From Candidatus Bathyarchaeota archaeon (GTDB lineage Archaea > Thermoproteota > Bathyarchaeia > Bathyarchaeales > Bathycorpusculaceae): a stretch of 64,000 nucleotides of DNA. The notes below the pieces were generated by a model, which was not told the origin of the DNA, made no database searches, and worked only from the letters and a program-made list of their open reading frames with translations. The stretch lies in assembly GCA_026014725.1 (NCBI GenBank), contig JAOZHV010000052.1, forward strand, positions 177,259-241,258. Reading direction: 5' to 3'. Position numbers and translations under genes: made by a program. Shown here one piece after another: positions 7,768 to 16,455 of this stretch (position 1 is its first letter; every line of letters starts with the position of its first letter).

Positions 7768-8940
7768 ATGAACAAATCAGTACCCACTATCATAATCATG
7801 GTAATTATAGCCGCCTCCAGCATACTCATGACTGAACCAGCAGAGGCAAGTGGCAACGTGATTGTTGTTCCAGACGATTTCCCAACTATAAATCAGGCAA
7901 TCCAGAACGCTACAGAAGGCGACACCATCCTCGTCAGACAGGGCATGTACAACGAAACCCTAGTAATCGACAAAGCCATAACACTGAAAGGAGAAGATAC
8001 AAACAAAACAATTATAAACGGAAACATGTCTGGAACTGTAATCCAAATCCTATACGACAACGTCGCAATAACAGGTTTCACCGTCACCTATTCAACAACG
8101 CCCAACACGCCAAGAAGATACTACCAGCATAACATTCCCCAAGAATGGCTTCCTATGACGCATAATGGCTGGGCGCTCTCAAGTGGCTACCCGCTGGATG
8201 GCGGCTACTTTGTCAGGAAGACCCAGTTTAGGCTATCAGGAATCCACATCCAAAACGCCAAAAACTGTCACATCTCTGGCAACAAAATATCTGACTGCGG
8301 TGTAGGCATGTGGCTTTGGAGAGCTTCTCAGAATAATATTACTGGAAATATCTTGGTTCAGAACGATTACGGTATGCAGGTTGAGTCCTCAAGAAACAAC
8401 AGCATTAGTGGCAACACCTTTTTGAATAATGGCGGTGGCGTATGGCTTCCACAACTCAACTGGATGAGCGGCTGGGGCACTGACAGAAAAACCGTCAACA
8501 ATACATTCACCGAAAACAACTTTATCGGCAACCAGAAAGCAATAGAGCCGCAGAGCCTAACAAACACCACAAACTACTGGGACAACGGCACAGTAGGAAA
8601 CTATTGGGAACTATACAACGGCACCGACAGCAACCAAGACGGAATCAGCGAAAAACCCTACCAAATTATCGGCGAATATTTTACAGGCGGATACCACCAA
8701 CACGGCATCTGGAAAGAGCAAGTCTACGGTGTAGATAACTATCCGCTTATGGAGCCCTTTAACACAACCAACATGTTTGTTGTTTACACACCGCCCCCAT
8801 CCTCACCACCAACGGAACAAAAGCCCCTAAACTTATCCGAGCACACCAAAACAACTCTCGCTATAGTTGCCACTGGCATAACCATAGCCGCTGTAGCAGG
8901 AATAGCAGTTCACTTTTACTTCAAAAAGCGCCAGCATTAA
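7768..8940 (+). CDS. Exported right-handed beta-helix (NosD-like) protein
   Basis: About 390 residues starting at the ATG preceded by GAGAG. A signal peptide (PTIIIMVIIAASSILM) is followed by the typical opening VVPDDFPTINQAIQNATEGD. Parallel beta-helix coils then repeat the N-x-I-S/T-G-N pattern (CHISGNKISDCGVGMWLW, NNITGNILVQNDYGMQV, NNSISGNTFLNNGGGVWL). A Pro-rich linker and a transmembrane helix (about residues 358-382) end the chain. Such helices bind or process polysaccharides on the cell surface. The earlier ATG at 7747 would add seven residues and has no ribosome-binding site. Many N-glycosylation sites are present. Confidence 0.72.
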   Translation: MNKSVPTIIIMVIIAASSILMTEPAEASGNVIVVPDDFPTINQAIQNATEGDTILVRQGMYNETLVIDKAITLKGEDTNKTIINGNMSGTVIQILYDNVAITGFTVTYSTTPNTPRRYYQHNIPQEWLPMTHNGWALSSGYPLDGGYFVRKTQFRLSGIHIQNAKNCHISGNKISDCGVGMWLWRASQNNITGNILVQNDYGMQVESSRNNSISGNTFLNNGGGVWLPQLNWMSGWGTDRKTVNNTFTENNFIGNQKAIEPQSLTNTTNYWDNGTVGNYWELYNGTDSNQDGISEKPYQIIGEYFTGGYHQHGIWKEQVYGVDNYPLMEPFNTTNMFVVYTPPPSSPPTEQKPLNLSEHTKTTLAIVATGITIAAVAGIAVHFYFKKRQH

Positions 8941-9013
8941 GGCTAAAGGCTATTTGTGTGTAAGTATTTTTAAGCAATTACAACATTATCAAACTCTAAG
9001 GGGAGAAAAACTG

Positions 9014-9382
9014 ATGGAACGCGCCAAAGTCGTAAAAGAAGAGCTCCTTGAACAGGACACACTTTTTTTGGCAGTTTATGTGGAGGCAAAAAACTCCATC
9101 ATGATAATGCTCAGTGAAAAAGAGGACAAGCTAGGAACAATGGCAATTGCTGTTCCCAAATTCAAAGATGTTGGTCAAGTTACTTCTTCAGTGCTTTTAG
9201 GAGACCGAAACGTTATCTCTGCGCGCATGTTTGCTGAGCACGTTGCTTCCAAGAAGGGCAAAATCGCCATGGTCTCCGTTTACCTGGAAAAGGTCGGAGA
9301 GATGCAGGCGCAATCATTCTTCATGCACCTCATAGACAAACTCATCAAAACAGATAGCCCCAAAGAATCCACTGCAATCTAA
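9014..9382 (+). CDS. PAC4/PSMG4-like proteasome assembly chaperone
   Basis: 122 residues from an ATG preceded by AGGGGAGA. The central stretch VTSSVLLGDRNVISARMFAEHVASKKGKI lines up well with what I recall of human PSMG4 (SLLGD followed by a helix ending LARKTNKQ), and the C-terminal FFMHLIDKLIKTD corresponds to its last helix. PAC3/PAC4-type proteins are small alpha/beta dimers that help build the 20S alpha ring. The assignment is by eye and needs a profile search. A proteasome alpha gene lies elsewhere in the window (56.2 kb). The start at 8954 would precede the likely TATA region. Confidence 0.55.
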   Translation: MERAKVVKEELLEQDTLFLAVYVEAKNSIMIMLSEKEDKLGTMAIAVPKFKDVGQVTSSVLLGDRNVISARMFAEHVASKKGKIAMVSVYLEKVGEMQAQSFFMHLIDKLIKTDSPKESTAI

Positions 9383-9405
9383 GCCAGCGCAGTAGCAGTG
9401 AAACC

Positions 9406-9891
9406 ATGATTCAAAAGCTTACAAACGCTGACTTTCAAACAATCCTAACCGTGGTAAACGATGCCGCCATCGCTTACAAGGGAAAAATCCCAGCCGACAG
9501 GTGGAAAGAACCCTACATGCCAGCGCAAGAATTAGAAGAGGAAATCGAAAGGGGTGTCCAATTCTACGGCTGGACAGAAAAAGGCACAACTATCGCTGTT
9601 ATGGGCATCCAGCTGGTAAACGATGTCACCTTAATACGGCATGCCTACACGCTTACGAGCCACCAGCGCAGAGGGTTCGGGGAAAAACTCCTAAACTACC
9701 TGCTAAGCTTAGCGCAAACCCGCAAGATTTTGGTGGGCACTTGGGCATCAGCGCCATGGGCAATTAGCTTCTACGAAAAACATGGCTTCAGACTGGTTTC
9801 AACAGAAGAAAAGAATAACTTGCTCCATAAGTACTGGAACATTCCAGAACGCCAAGTAGAAACATCAGTTGTACTTGAACTAAAAGGCTAA
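9406..9891 (+). CDS. GNAT-family N-acetyltransferase
   Basis: 161 residues with a complete GNAT fold. The acetyl-CoA-binding motif A is HQRRGFGEKLLNYLLSLA (R-R-G-F-G variant of Q/RxxGxG/A), followed by motif B SAPWAISFYEKHGFRLVS. The N-terminal half carries the substrate side (VVNDAAIAYKGKIPADRWKEPYM). Substrate unknown: candidates are small molecules or protein N-termini. It is separated by 23 bases from the PAC4-like gene and four bases from sua5, so all three are probably co-transcribed. Confidence 0.88.
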   Translation: MIQKLTNADFQTILTVVNDAAIAYKGKIPADRWKEPYMPAQELEEEIERGVQFYGWTEKGTTIAVMGIQLVNDVTLIRHAYTLTSHQRRGFGEKLLNYLLSLAQTRKILVGTWASAPWAISFYEKHGFRLVSTEEKNNLLHKYWNIPERQVETSVVLELKG

Positions 9892-9895
9892 AGCA

Positions 9896-10957
9896 ATGAA
9901 ACAAACCCTCGTGCTCAAAGTTAATGCAGAGAATCCAGAGCCAGCAAAAATACAAACCGCAGCCCAAATCATACAAAACGGTGGATTAGTAGCGTTCCCC
10001 ACAGAGACCGTTTACGGCTTAGGCGCAGACGCACTAAACCCCAAGGCGATTCTGGCTCTTTTTGAAGCTAAAAAACGACCATTGGATAATCCGCCAATAG
10101 TTCATGTGGCAAGCATAAGCGAGGTTTACCCGCTGGTTACAGGTGTCCCTGCTAAAGCTGAACTGCTAATGAAACAGTTTTGGCCTGGCCCCTTAACTCT
10201 CATTTTTAAACGCTCAAAATTGGTTCCGAGCGTGACAACCGCAGGCTTAGACACGGTAGCCATCCGCATGCCAAAACACAAAGTAGCCCTCGAACTTATC
10301 AAACAAAGCCGCCGCCCCATCGCGGCGCCAAGCGCAAACCTCGCAGGCAAACCCAGCCCAACCACCGCCAGCCACGTCTACGAAGACCTCAACGGAAGAA
10401 TCGACGCTATCATAGACGGAGGCGATACAAACATTGGTGTGGAATCCACGGTTTTGGATTTGAGTGTTGAACCCTCGATGCTTCTGCGTCCTGGGGGAAC
10501 GCCGTTTGAAGCCTTAAAGAGCGTGCTTGGCGACGTGAAACTTCACCCGTTTGTGCAAGCTGAACAGGAGCTACCCCTGCAGCAGATTCGTTCGCCTGGA
10601 ATGAAGCATAAGCATTATGCGCCGAGGACTGAAGTGATTCTTGTCGAGGGTAGCGTTCAGGCAGTAATTGGCAAAGTTAAGGAACTTGCAGAAGCCTACA
10701 AGCGTAAAGGCGCAAAGGTTGGCATACTTGCTACTGATGAAACCCAAAGCGCTTACAAAGCGAGCATAATTCGGTCTCTTGGCAGCCGCTTTAATTTGGC
10801 ATCTGTTGCCCAAAGCCTGTTTCGTTTACTGCGGGAAGTTGACGCTGAAAACGTTGATGTTATAATAGCTGAGGGTGTGCCTTCTGAGGGGCTTGGTTTA
10901 GCCGTGATGAATAGGCTCCGCAAAGCCTCAGGCTACCACATAATCAAAGTAGACTAA
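9896..10957 (+). CDS. sua5: L-threonylcarbamoyladenylate synthase (Sua5 type)
   Basis: 353 residues, the long two-domain form. Residues about 15-205 are the YrdC/TsaC domain with GGLVAFPTETVYGLGADA, KRPLDNPPIVHV and PSANLAGKPSPTTASHV. Residues about 220-353 are the Sua5 C-terminal domain beginning with PGMKHKHYAPRTEV. It makes threonylcarbamoyl-AMP from threonine, bicarbonate and ATP, which KEOPS transfers to A37 of ANN-decoding tRNAs; a Pcc1 subunit gene of KEOPS is at 60320. Synonymous codon choice changes abruptly near 10440 from C/A-ending to T/G-ending. Confidence 0.95.
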   Translation: MKQTLVLKVNAENPEPAKIQTAAQIIQNGGLVAFPTETVYGLGADALNPKAILALFEAKKRPLDNPPIVHVASISEVYPLVTGVPAKAELLMKQFWPGPLTLIFKRSKLVPSVTTAGLDTVAIRMPKHKVALELIKQSRRPIAAPSANLAGKPSPTTASHVYEDLNGRIDAIIDGGDTNIGVESTVLDLSVEPSMLLRPGGTPFEALKSVLGDVKLHPFVQAEQELPLQQIRSPGMKHKHYAPRTEVILVEGSVQAVIGKVKELAEAYKRKGAKVGILATDETQSAYKASIIRSLGSRFNLASVAQSLFRLLREVDAENVDVIIAEGVPSEGLGLAVMNRLRKASGYHIIKVD

Positions 10958-10963
10958 CTAGTT

Positions 10964-11863
10964 CTATCTGCGAATTTGTGACAAAAGCTTATCTAAACCA
11001 ATCGTGGCAACACAGAGCACGCTGTCTGCTCCACCATAATACACAAAGAGTTTGTCATCTATAATGATGTTGCCAGTGCTAAAAACTACGTTGGGCACTT
11101 TGCCGAACCGTTCATAATCCTCTTTTGGCGACAAAAGATACTCTTTTGAGCGAAACAGAACATGCTCAGGGTGCTCAGCATCAAGAAGAGCGAATCCTAA
11201 AAAGTACATTCGGTCAACACTAACTCCATGATATATGATTAACCATCCCTCGGTAATTTTCATGGGTGGTCCAGCGATGCCGATTTTCCAGTTGTCCCAA
11301 CTGTTAGCTCTTGGCCCCATAACCGCCATAATATCGCACCATCGCGTCAAATCATCAGAGTAAGCAATGCACATGTCCGGTTCAATGCGGTGAAGCATAG
11401 CGTATCTGCTGCCTATCTTTTGGGGAAAAACAACCGAGTTCTTGTTCCGTATTCCTGGAAAGGGAAGCCTGCGAGAGCCCCATTTCCATGTTCTGTTAAG
11501 AAAATCATCTTTCGAAATCGATGTTAGCGCTGCTTGGTAAACTTGTAAGTGGCTGTATTCTCTAAGTGCCGTGTAAGTTAGTATAAGCTGGTCGTCGATG
11601 TGAACTATTCTTGGGTCTTCGCACCCGTCCTTTTCAGGCTCTGTGGCTGGCTCAAAAACAGGGTCAGGTAAACGCTCCTCTATATGAAAACCGTCAGTCG
11701 ATGTTGCGTAGCCTATCCTTGAAACGTGGTCGTTACCGATGGCTCGGTAAAGAATATGGATTTTTCCGTCGAGATAAACCGCTGCGGCATTGAATACCTC
11801 GCGTGACTCCCAAGCATGCCCTTCTATCGCGGTTAAAATCGGGTTGCCTGAAAAGCGTTCCAT
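10964..11863 (-). CDS. GH130-family glycoside phosphorylase (copy 1)
   Basis: 299 residues of a five-bladed propeller. GNPILTAIEGHAWESREVFNAAA, YRAIGNDHVSRIGYATSTDG and DGCEDPRI are GH130 hallmarks, with the Asp in the STDG/CEDPR region near the general-acid site. The family cleaves beta-mannosides with phosphate to give mannose 1-phosphate. It is the last gene of the minus-strand cluster, 14 bases after the CBS gene. A paralog stands divergently at 14729 and shares long identical stretches (YRAIGNDHVSRIGYATSTDG). Whether the linkage is beta-1,2 or beta-1,4 cannot be read from the sequence. Confidence 0.88.
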   Translation of the reverse strand: MERFSGNPILTAIEGHAWESREVFNAAAVYLDGKIHILYRAIGNDHVSRIGYATSTDGFHIEERLPDPVFEPATEPEKDGCEDPRIVHIDDQLILTYTALREYSHLQVYQAALTSISKDDFLNRTWKWGSRRLPFPGIRNKNSVVFPQKIGSRYAMLHRIEPDMCIAYSDDLTRWCDIMAVMGPRANSWDNWKIGIAGPPMKITEGWLIIYHGVSVDRMYFLGFALLDAEHPEHVLFRSKEYLLSPKEDYERFGKVPNVVFSTGNIIIDDKLFVYYGGADSVLCVATIGLDKLLSQIRR

Positions 11864-11877
11864 GAAAAGTCAGCCTT

Positions 11878-12279
11878 TTACGTTGTGCCTGGCACTGGCG
11901 TTTTGATACCCATGATTTCGTCGAAGAATGCACGCAAAGAGAACATCCCAATCAATTTTCCCGTGGCATCCGTTACTGGTAGGTGCCGTATGTTATGCGA
12001 GAGCATGAGGTTTTTGGCTTCATCGAAGGATGCATCAAGAGTTACTGAAACGACATGCTTGCTCATGACACTACTTAACGGCTGATCCAACGCAAATTTG
12101 TGCGCTACAATTCGTATGGCATCTCGCTCGGTGAATATTCCTCTGCATTTTTCTTCATCATCAATAACGATTACTGAGCCGATATGTCTATCATAGAGGA
12201 GTTGTATGGCATCTTGGATGCTTAGGTCTTCTTTGGCTGTTATAACTTTTTTACACATTATATCTCGGACTTTTAGCAT
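11878..12279 (-). CDS. Two-CBS-domain protein
   Basis: About 133 residues comprising a single Bateman pair: MLKVRDIMCKKVITAKEDLS opens the first CBS motif and LSSVMSKHVVSVTLDASFDEA the second, ending LIGMFSLRAFFDEIMG. Such modules bind AMP, ATP or S-adenosyl compounds and report energy status to partner enzymes. Set between the GH130 phosphorylase and the (alpha/alpha)6 gene with 3-14 base gaps, it may sense nucleotide level for glycan turnover (inference). The ATG at 12277-12279 is preferred; a start at 12291 adds four residues. Confidence 0.85.
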   Translation of the reverse strand: MLKVRDIMCKKVITAKEDLSIQDAIQLLYDRHIGSVIVIDDEEKCRGIFTERDAIRIVAHKFALDQPLSSVMSKHVVSVTLDASFDEAKNLMLSHNIRHLPVTDATGKLIGMFSLRAFFDEIMGIKTPVPGTT

Positions 12280-12294
12280 GGGTTCACACATATT

Positions 12295-13389
12295 TCATCT
12301 CTCAAAACAGTTAATTTGAAGAGCCGTAGAACTGTCTCTTGGTTTTTCTCCGCCCTGGGCTCTTATGTTCAATTCTTCCAGTTTCAGTCGTGCCAGAAGG
12401 TAAGAAATGGATGATTCCGCCCCTTGATTCATGTTTACGCTGTTGTGGGTTATTCCATCAAAGCAACCAGCGGTTTCAGGGTCATACAGCATTAACTTCT
12501 GGCTATTTTTTCCCAGATACCATTGAAAAACAGTTCTAGCCACCCATAAGTAGCTCTCATCATGCGTGGCAAAATAGGCATCAACGGCGGTGTCAACCAT
12601 CGCTGACGCTTCCAGTGGTTGCTGGTCATAAAGCGCTCTTTTCCCATTCCGCTTGTACCAGCCATTATTGCCAATCGGCATAAAATTGCCGTCAACCATT
12701 TGGGTATTAAGCAGAAAACTCGTAGACTCTTTAGCAACATCCAAGTACCTGCCATTGCGGGTGATTGAATAAGCCTCAAAGAGCGCTTGAGGCAACCGAG
12801 AATTGTCATAAGTTAGGTAAGGTTCAAACCAGCGCCAATCATACTTTGATTGGTCATTGTAGGTTTCACAAAGAGAATTCGCCAGCCTTTCAATGCTATC
12901 TTTTAAATCGTCCACTCGATACGCACGGTAGTACTGTGAGAGCCCTAAAATCGAAAAAGCAAGCAACCGAAGCGAAGTTGACTTCCAAACGCATGGCAAA
13001 GCTTTATCAAAAATCTCCTTAGCAACCAGCTTCATGTACCTAGGCAAAATAGAATTAATCGTGCATCCGCAAGCCCACAGGCTTCGCCCCAAGCAATCCT
13101 CCGAGCCATCAACATCCATGTAAACCCGCTCGTAACTTAGGTAATTGTGGAAGTTGCCTTCAGGTTTCTGCATGTGATTGAGGAACGCCAAATAAACGTT
13201 CGCCAACGGCACTGTCCGTGGGTCATCCTGTAAACGGTGATATCTGGTGCAAACGATTAATGCGCGAGCGTTGTCGTCTGTTGTGTAGCCTTCGTTTCGT
13301 TTCGGAATACAATACTTCGCATGCTGAAAAACACCCGTGGAATCCGTCATTAACTCAAGATAATCAAGCTTTATAGGCGGAAGTTGCAC
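12295..13389 (-). CDS. (alpha/alpha)6-barrel glycosidase-like protein
   Basis: 364 residues, mostly helical. Features include NEGYTTDDNARALIV near residue 33, LGRSLWACGC, WRWFEPYLTYDNSRLPQALF and NMNQGAESSISYLLA near the end; alternating helices with aromatic and acidic inner residues suit a six-hairpin glycosidase fold. The 5' end overlaps the GT4 gene by 26 bases. Its position inside a GT4-CBS-GH130 operon suggests it trims or binds a mannose-type glycan. Substrate and catalytic residues are not established. Confidence 0.6.
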   Translation of the reverse strand: MQLPPIKLDYLELMTDSTGVFQHAKYCIPKRNEGYTTDDNARALIVCTRYHRLQDDPRTVPLANVYLAFLNHMQKPEGNFHNYLSYERVYMDVDGSEDCLGRSLWACGCTINSILPRYMKLVAKEIFDKALPCVWKSTSLRLLAFSILGLSQYYRAYRVDDLKDSIERLANSLCETYNDQSKYDWRWFEPYLTYDNSRLPQALFEAYSITRNGRYLDVAKESTSFLLNTQMVDGNFMPIGNNGWYKRNGKRALYDQQPLEASAMVDTAVDAYFATHDESYLWVARTVFQWYLGKNSQKLMLYDPETAGCFDGITHNSVNMNQGAESSISYLLARLKLEELNIRAQGGEKPRDSSTALQINCFER

Positions 13390-14587
13390 AGCACATTTCC
13401 TCCCAAGACCGCTTGGTTAATTCATCAAAGAGTTTGAGGTATTTTTTAGCAACTAAAGGCCACGTGAACTTTCTGCTGTATTTGTAGGCTTTGTGCTCAA
13501 GAGATTTTCTGAGATGCTTATTATCGATTATTTCTGTAACTTGGTCAGCTATGGAATCGGCATCGTTAAAATTGCAAAAGAGCCCTCGTCCCTCGCCCAA
13601 CGCTTCTTTTGCGTGAAGGTACGGTGTAGAAACAACAGCTTTCCCCGCAGCCAAAGCGTAAGATAATGTGCCGCTGCTGACTTGGTTGCGAGAAAGATAC
13701 GGCGTTATGTACACGTCTGTCGCTTGCAAGTAAGTAAAAAGCTCAGGCTTGGAAAGGAAACGATTCAAGAATTTCACGTGCCCACGGAGCCCAAGCTCTT
13801 TAGCCCTCCTCATCAACATGTTGCGGTAGGCTTCGCCCTCGGCTCTTTTAACTTGAGGATGCGTAACCCCAAGGACATAATACACTATGCGCGGTTCTCT
13901 TTTGAGAATTTTCGGAAGAGCATCAATGACGTACTCGATACCTTTACCTTTACTTAACAACCCAAAAGTGCACAGGACCACATGATTCTGTAAGCCTAAA
14001 ACAGGCTTCACTTTTACGCTGGGAACAAGCGGAAAATCAGGGCACCCATGCGGAATCAACTTCACTTTTCTTTGCGGAACACCATATTGCTTGAGCAGTG
14101 AACGCGTTGTTTTATTTAAAACTACAATAGCCGCGCTTCGGTCAATTATTTTGTGAAAAACTTCTTTTGTCTTTTTCTCAAAACTTGGCAGAACGGTATG
14201 CAGAGTTGTCGCCACGGGTTTCTTTACCCTATCAAGAAAATCACAAATGTATTCGCCTGATTCGCCGCCGAAAATTCCAAATTCATGTTGGATGTTAACC
14301 ACGTTGATGGCTGTATGATTAAGAAAATTCGCTGTTAAAGCGTAATCTTCTCTGGAGTCCCGACCAATGCGGTGTTGCCCCCCACCGTTCAACGATTTAA
14401 ACAGACGACGACCATCAATAGAGATAACCATTTGATCTCTCAGCCTGTTAAATTGACTAATAGAATTAACCAAATCGGACGTGAAAGTTGCTATTCCGCA
14501 CTTTCTAGGCGGAAAAGTGCTCACATAAGCAACTTCTTTGACGGTTGTCAATGGAGGGGTGCCTAGAATATACTTTGCCACCGACAA
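13364..14587 (-). CDS. GT4-family glycosyltransferase
   Basis: 407 residues with two Rossmann domains (GT-B fold). The N-terminal domain opens EVAYVSTFPPRKCGIATFTSDL, typical of mannosyl/glucosyl transferases of this kind. The C-terminal domain has CTFGLLSKGKGIEYVIDALP and the donor-binding DVYITPYLSRNQVSSGTLSYALAAGKAVVSTPY motif, including the usual glycine-rich and Ser/Thr region. It is probably a retaining transferase using a sugar nucleotide. It is the first gene of the minus-strand cluster and divergent from the second GH130, so synthesis and phosphorolysis are encoded side by side. Confidence 0.85.
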   Translation of the reverse strand: MSVAKYILGTPPLTTVKEVAYVSTFPPRKCGIATFTSDLVNSISQFNRLRDQMVISIDGRRLFKSLNGGGQHRIGRDSREDYALTANFLNHTAINVVNIQHEFGIFGGESGEYICDFLDRVKKPVATTLHTVLPSFEKKTKEVFHKIIDRSAAIVVLNKTTRSLLKQYGVPQRKVKLIPHGCPDFPLVPSVKVKPVLGLQNHVVLCTFGLLSKGKGIEYVIDALPKILKREPRIVYYVLGVTHPQVKRAEGEAYRNMLMRRAKELGLRGHVKFLNRFLSKPELFTYLQATDVYITPYLSRNQVSSGTLSYALAAGKAVVSTPYLHAKEALGEGRGLFCNFNDADSIADQVTEIIDNKHLRKSLEHKAYKYSRKFTWPLVAKKYLKLFDELTKRSWEEMCCATSAYKA

Positions 14588-14681
14588 ATCACGTCATATA
14601 TTGGGTTTTGGCTGTCTTTAAGCGCATGTGATTGTACACCGACAGTCACAAAGGCGAATTTTACCATATTTTTCCATGAAG

Positions 14682-14689
14682 TTTATATG
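14682..14689 (+). promoter_or_regulatory. TATA box of the second GH130 gene
   Basis: TTTATATG, predicting transcription from about 14710, which excludes an upstream in-frame ATG at 14687 and supports the ATG at 14729. Confidence 0.55.
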
Positions 14690-14728
14690 TATCTACAAAG
14701 CATGAGTGTTTTCAGAGGGAGAGGGGCT

Positions 14729-15622
14729 ATGAAACGATTTGAACATAATCCCATATTAAAACCAATCAAAGAGAACGCTTGGGAATCCGAAGCAGTGTTT
14801 AACGCTGCTGCTGTTTATAGCAACGGGCTAGTACATCTGTTATACCGCGCCATCGGTAACGACCACGTTTCAAGGATAGGCTACGCAACATCAACCGATG
14901 GATGCACCATCAAAGAACGGTTCGATGTGCCAGTTTTTAACCCAGTAAACCATGCTGAAAGAGACGGTTGCGAAGACCCGCGCCTTACAATAATCGGCGA
15001 CGAGTGCTTGATGGCTTATACAGCATTCCGAAACCACGATTACCCTATCATATTCCAAATCTCACTAACATCCATCAGCATGAACGATTTTCTCAACCGT
15101 AAATGGGACTGGAAAGAGCGCATTCTGCCGTTTCCAGGAATCCGCAATAAAGATGCTGTCATTCTGCCTGGAAAAGTTGATGGCAAATATGTTATGTTCC
15201 ACCGCATTGAACCGAGCATATGCGTAGCTTATTCGGAAGACCTCAAAAAATGGCATGGCTTTAAATCAATCATGGAGCCTCGGGATAAAATGTGGGATAG
15301 CCTAAAAATCGGTGCTGCTGGTACACCCATCGAACTCAACGAGGGTTACCTATTCATTTATCACGGCGTCGATGAGGCAAAGCGCTATTCGCTCGGTGCA
15401 GCCTTACTGGATAAGAGCAATCCAGAAAAAGTTCTCTACCGCTCAGATAAACCCATACTTACTCCTTGTGAAGGCTACGAATGCGTCGGTACTGTGCCTA
15501 ACGTCGTGTTCAGTTGTGGAAACGTGCAGTTAGACGACAAAGTCATAGTTTACTACGGCGGCGCTGACAGTGTTCTTTGCGGAGCAATCTATGAACTAAA
15601 CGAGTTGCTTCCAAGAAAATAA
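14729..15622 (+). CDS. GH130-family glycoside phosphorylase (copy 2)
   Basis: 297 residues after the strong ribosome site GAGGGAGAGGGG. It is a close paralog of the gene at 10964: the N-terminus, EAVFNAAAVYSNGLVHLLYR, IGYATSTDGCTIKERF and DGCEDPRLT all correspond, and both end with a YYGGADSVLC tail segment. The family releases mannose 1-phosphate from beta-mannosides. Being transcribed divergently from the GT4 operon, it can be controlled separately. Two copies may differ in chain-length or linkage preference (inference). Confidence 0.88.
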   Translation: MKRFEHNPILKPIKENAWESEAVFNAAAVYSNGLVHLLYRAIGNDHVSRIGYATSTDGCTIKERFDVPVFNPVNHAERDGCEDPRLTIIGDECLMAYTAFRNHDYPIIFQISLTSISMNDFLNRKWDWKERILPFPGIRNKDAVILPGKVDGKYVMFHRIEPSICVAYSEDLKKWHGFKSIMEPRDKMWDSLKIGAAGTPIELNEGYLFIYHGVDEAKRYSLGAALLDKSNPEKVLYRSDKPILTPCEGYECVGTVPNVVFSCGNVQLDDKVIVYYGGADSVLCGAIYELNELLPRK

Positions 15623-15859
15623 TTACAACACCGCTAAAATATCGGTCTCTTAGGATGCCTTTTTGGCACTCCACTTTTTGTATGGATGCTGTTGGCGTAG
15701 AATTACAGTCACATATTCTTAAATCATGGTCAAACTAGCAGTATCATGAGCTACGCGCCCACTGCACTCGTGGAGAGCAAAAGAAGTTTTGGGCGCTGAA
15801 AATTAAGCTGATTTTCACTGTTTGATAAACAATTAGTGATTAGTTAGGAAGGTGAAGTT

Positions 15860-16402
15860 GTGTCTGATTTCTCCATTCATGAAGAAAATAAAGTTGATTC
15901 ACCTCAGGCTGAGTCAAGAGACATGACAAGCGTAGATAAAGATTACATTACTGAAGATGCAACAGAAAGCGAAGATACAGAGGAAAGATGGGGCGCAGAG
16001 AAACAGTCGCCAGTAGCAGGCAGAATTTCTGGAACAATGGAGGAACTGGAAAGAATTCAAAGTGCAGAAACGATGACTATCGATGAGGTGCGTGAGTGTT
16101 TGAGGGATTCTTTGGATTGCTACCAGACATGCACAGAAACTACCGCAAAATGTTTGAGGATGGGCGGCAAGCATGCGGAACATAAGCATCTGAATCTTCT
16201 CATGGACTGCGCTAGAATCTGTAACATAAATGCTGATTTTATGCTAAGAAACTCAATCTATTACCCACAAACATGCGGTATAACCGCTGATATCTGCGAC
16301 GAATGCGCTGATGCTTGCGATAGGTTTGATGACGACTTCATGAAGAAATGCGCAAGCGTTTGTAGACGTTGCGCTGAATCATGCAGGGAAATGGCCAGAT
16401 AG
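15860..16402 (+). CDS. DUF326-type Cys-rich four-helix protein (copper-storage-like)
   Basis: 180 residues from a GTG with GGAAGGTGA upstream. Residues 1-70 are acidic and low complexity. The rest is a four-helix bundle with 14 Cys spaced to line the core (CYQTCTETTAKC, CARIC, CGITADICDECADACDRF, CASVCRRCAESC). Csp proteins of this family bind many Cu(I) ions; others are of unknown role. No export signal is seen, so it would be cytosolic. The hemerythrin gene follows after 53 bases on the same strand. The acidic N-terminal extension is not part of the usual domain. Confidence 0.75.
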   Translation: MSDFSIHEENKVDSPQAESRDMTSVDKDYITEDATESEDTEERWGAEKQSPVAGRISGTMEELERIQSAETMTIDEVRECLRDSLDCYQTCTETTAKCLRMGGKHAEHKHLNLLMDCARICNINADFMLRNSIYYPQTCGITADICDECADACDRFDDDFMKKCASVCRRCAESCREMAR

Positions 16403-16455
16403 CGTTTTGCCGCCGATTACTTGCATTTTCAGAACTACCAAGGAGGTGATTGTTA

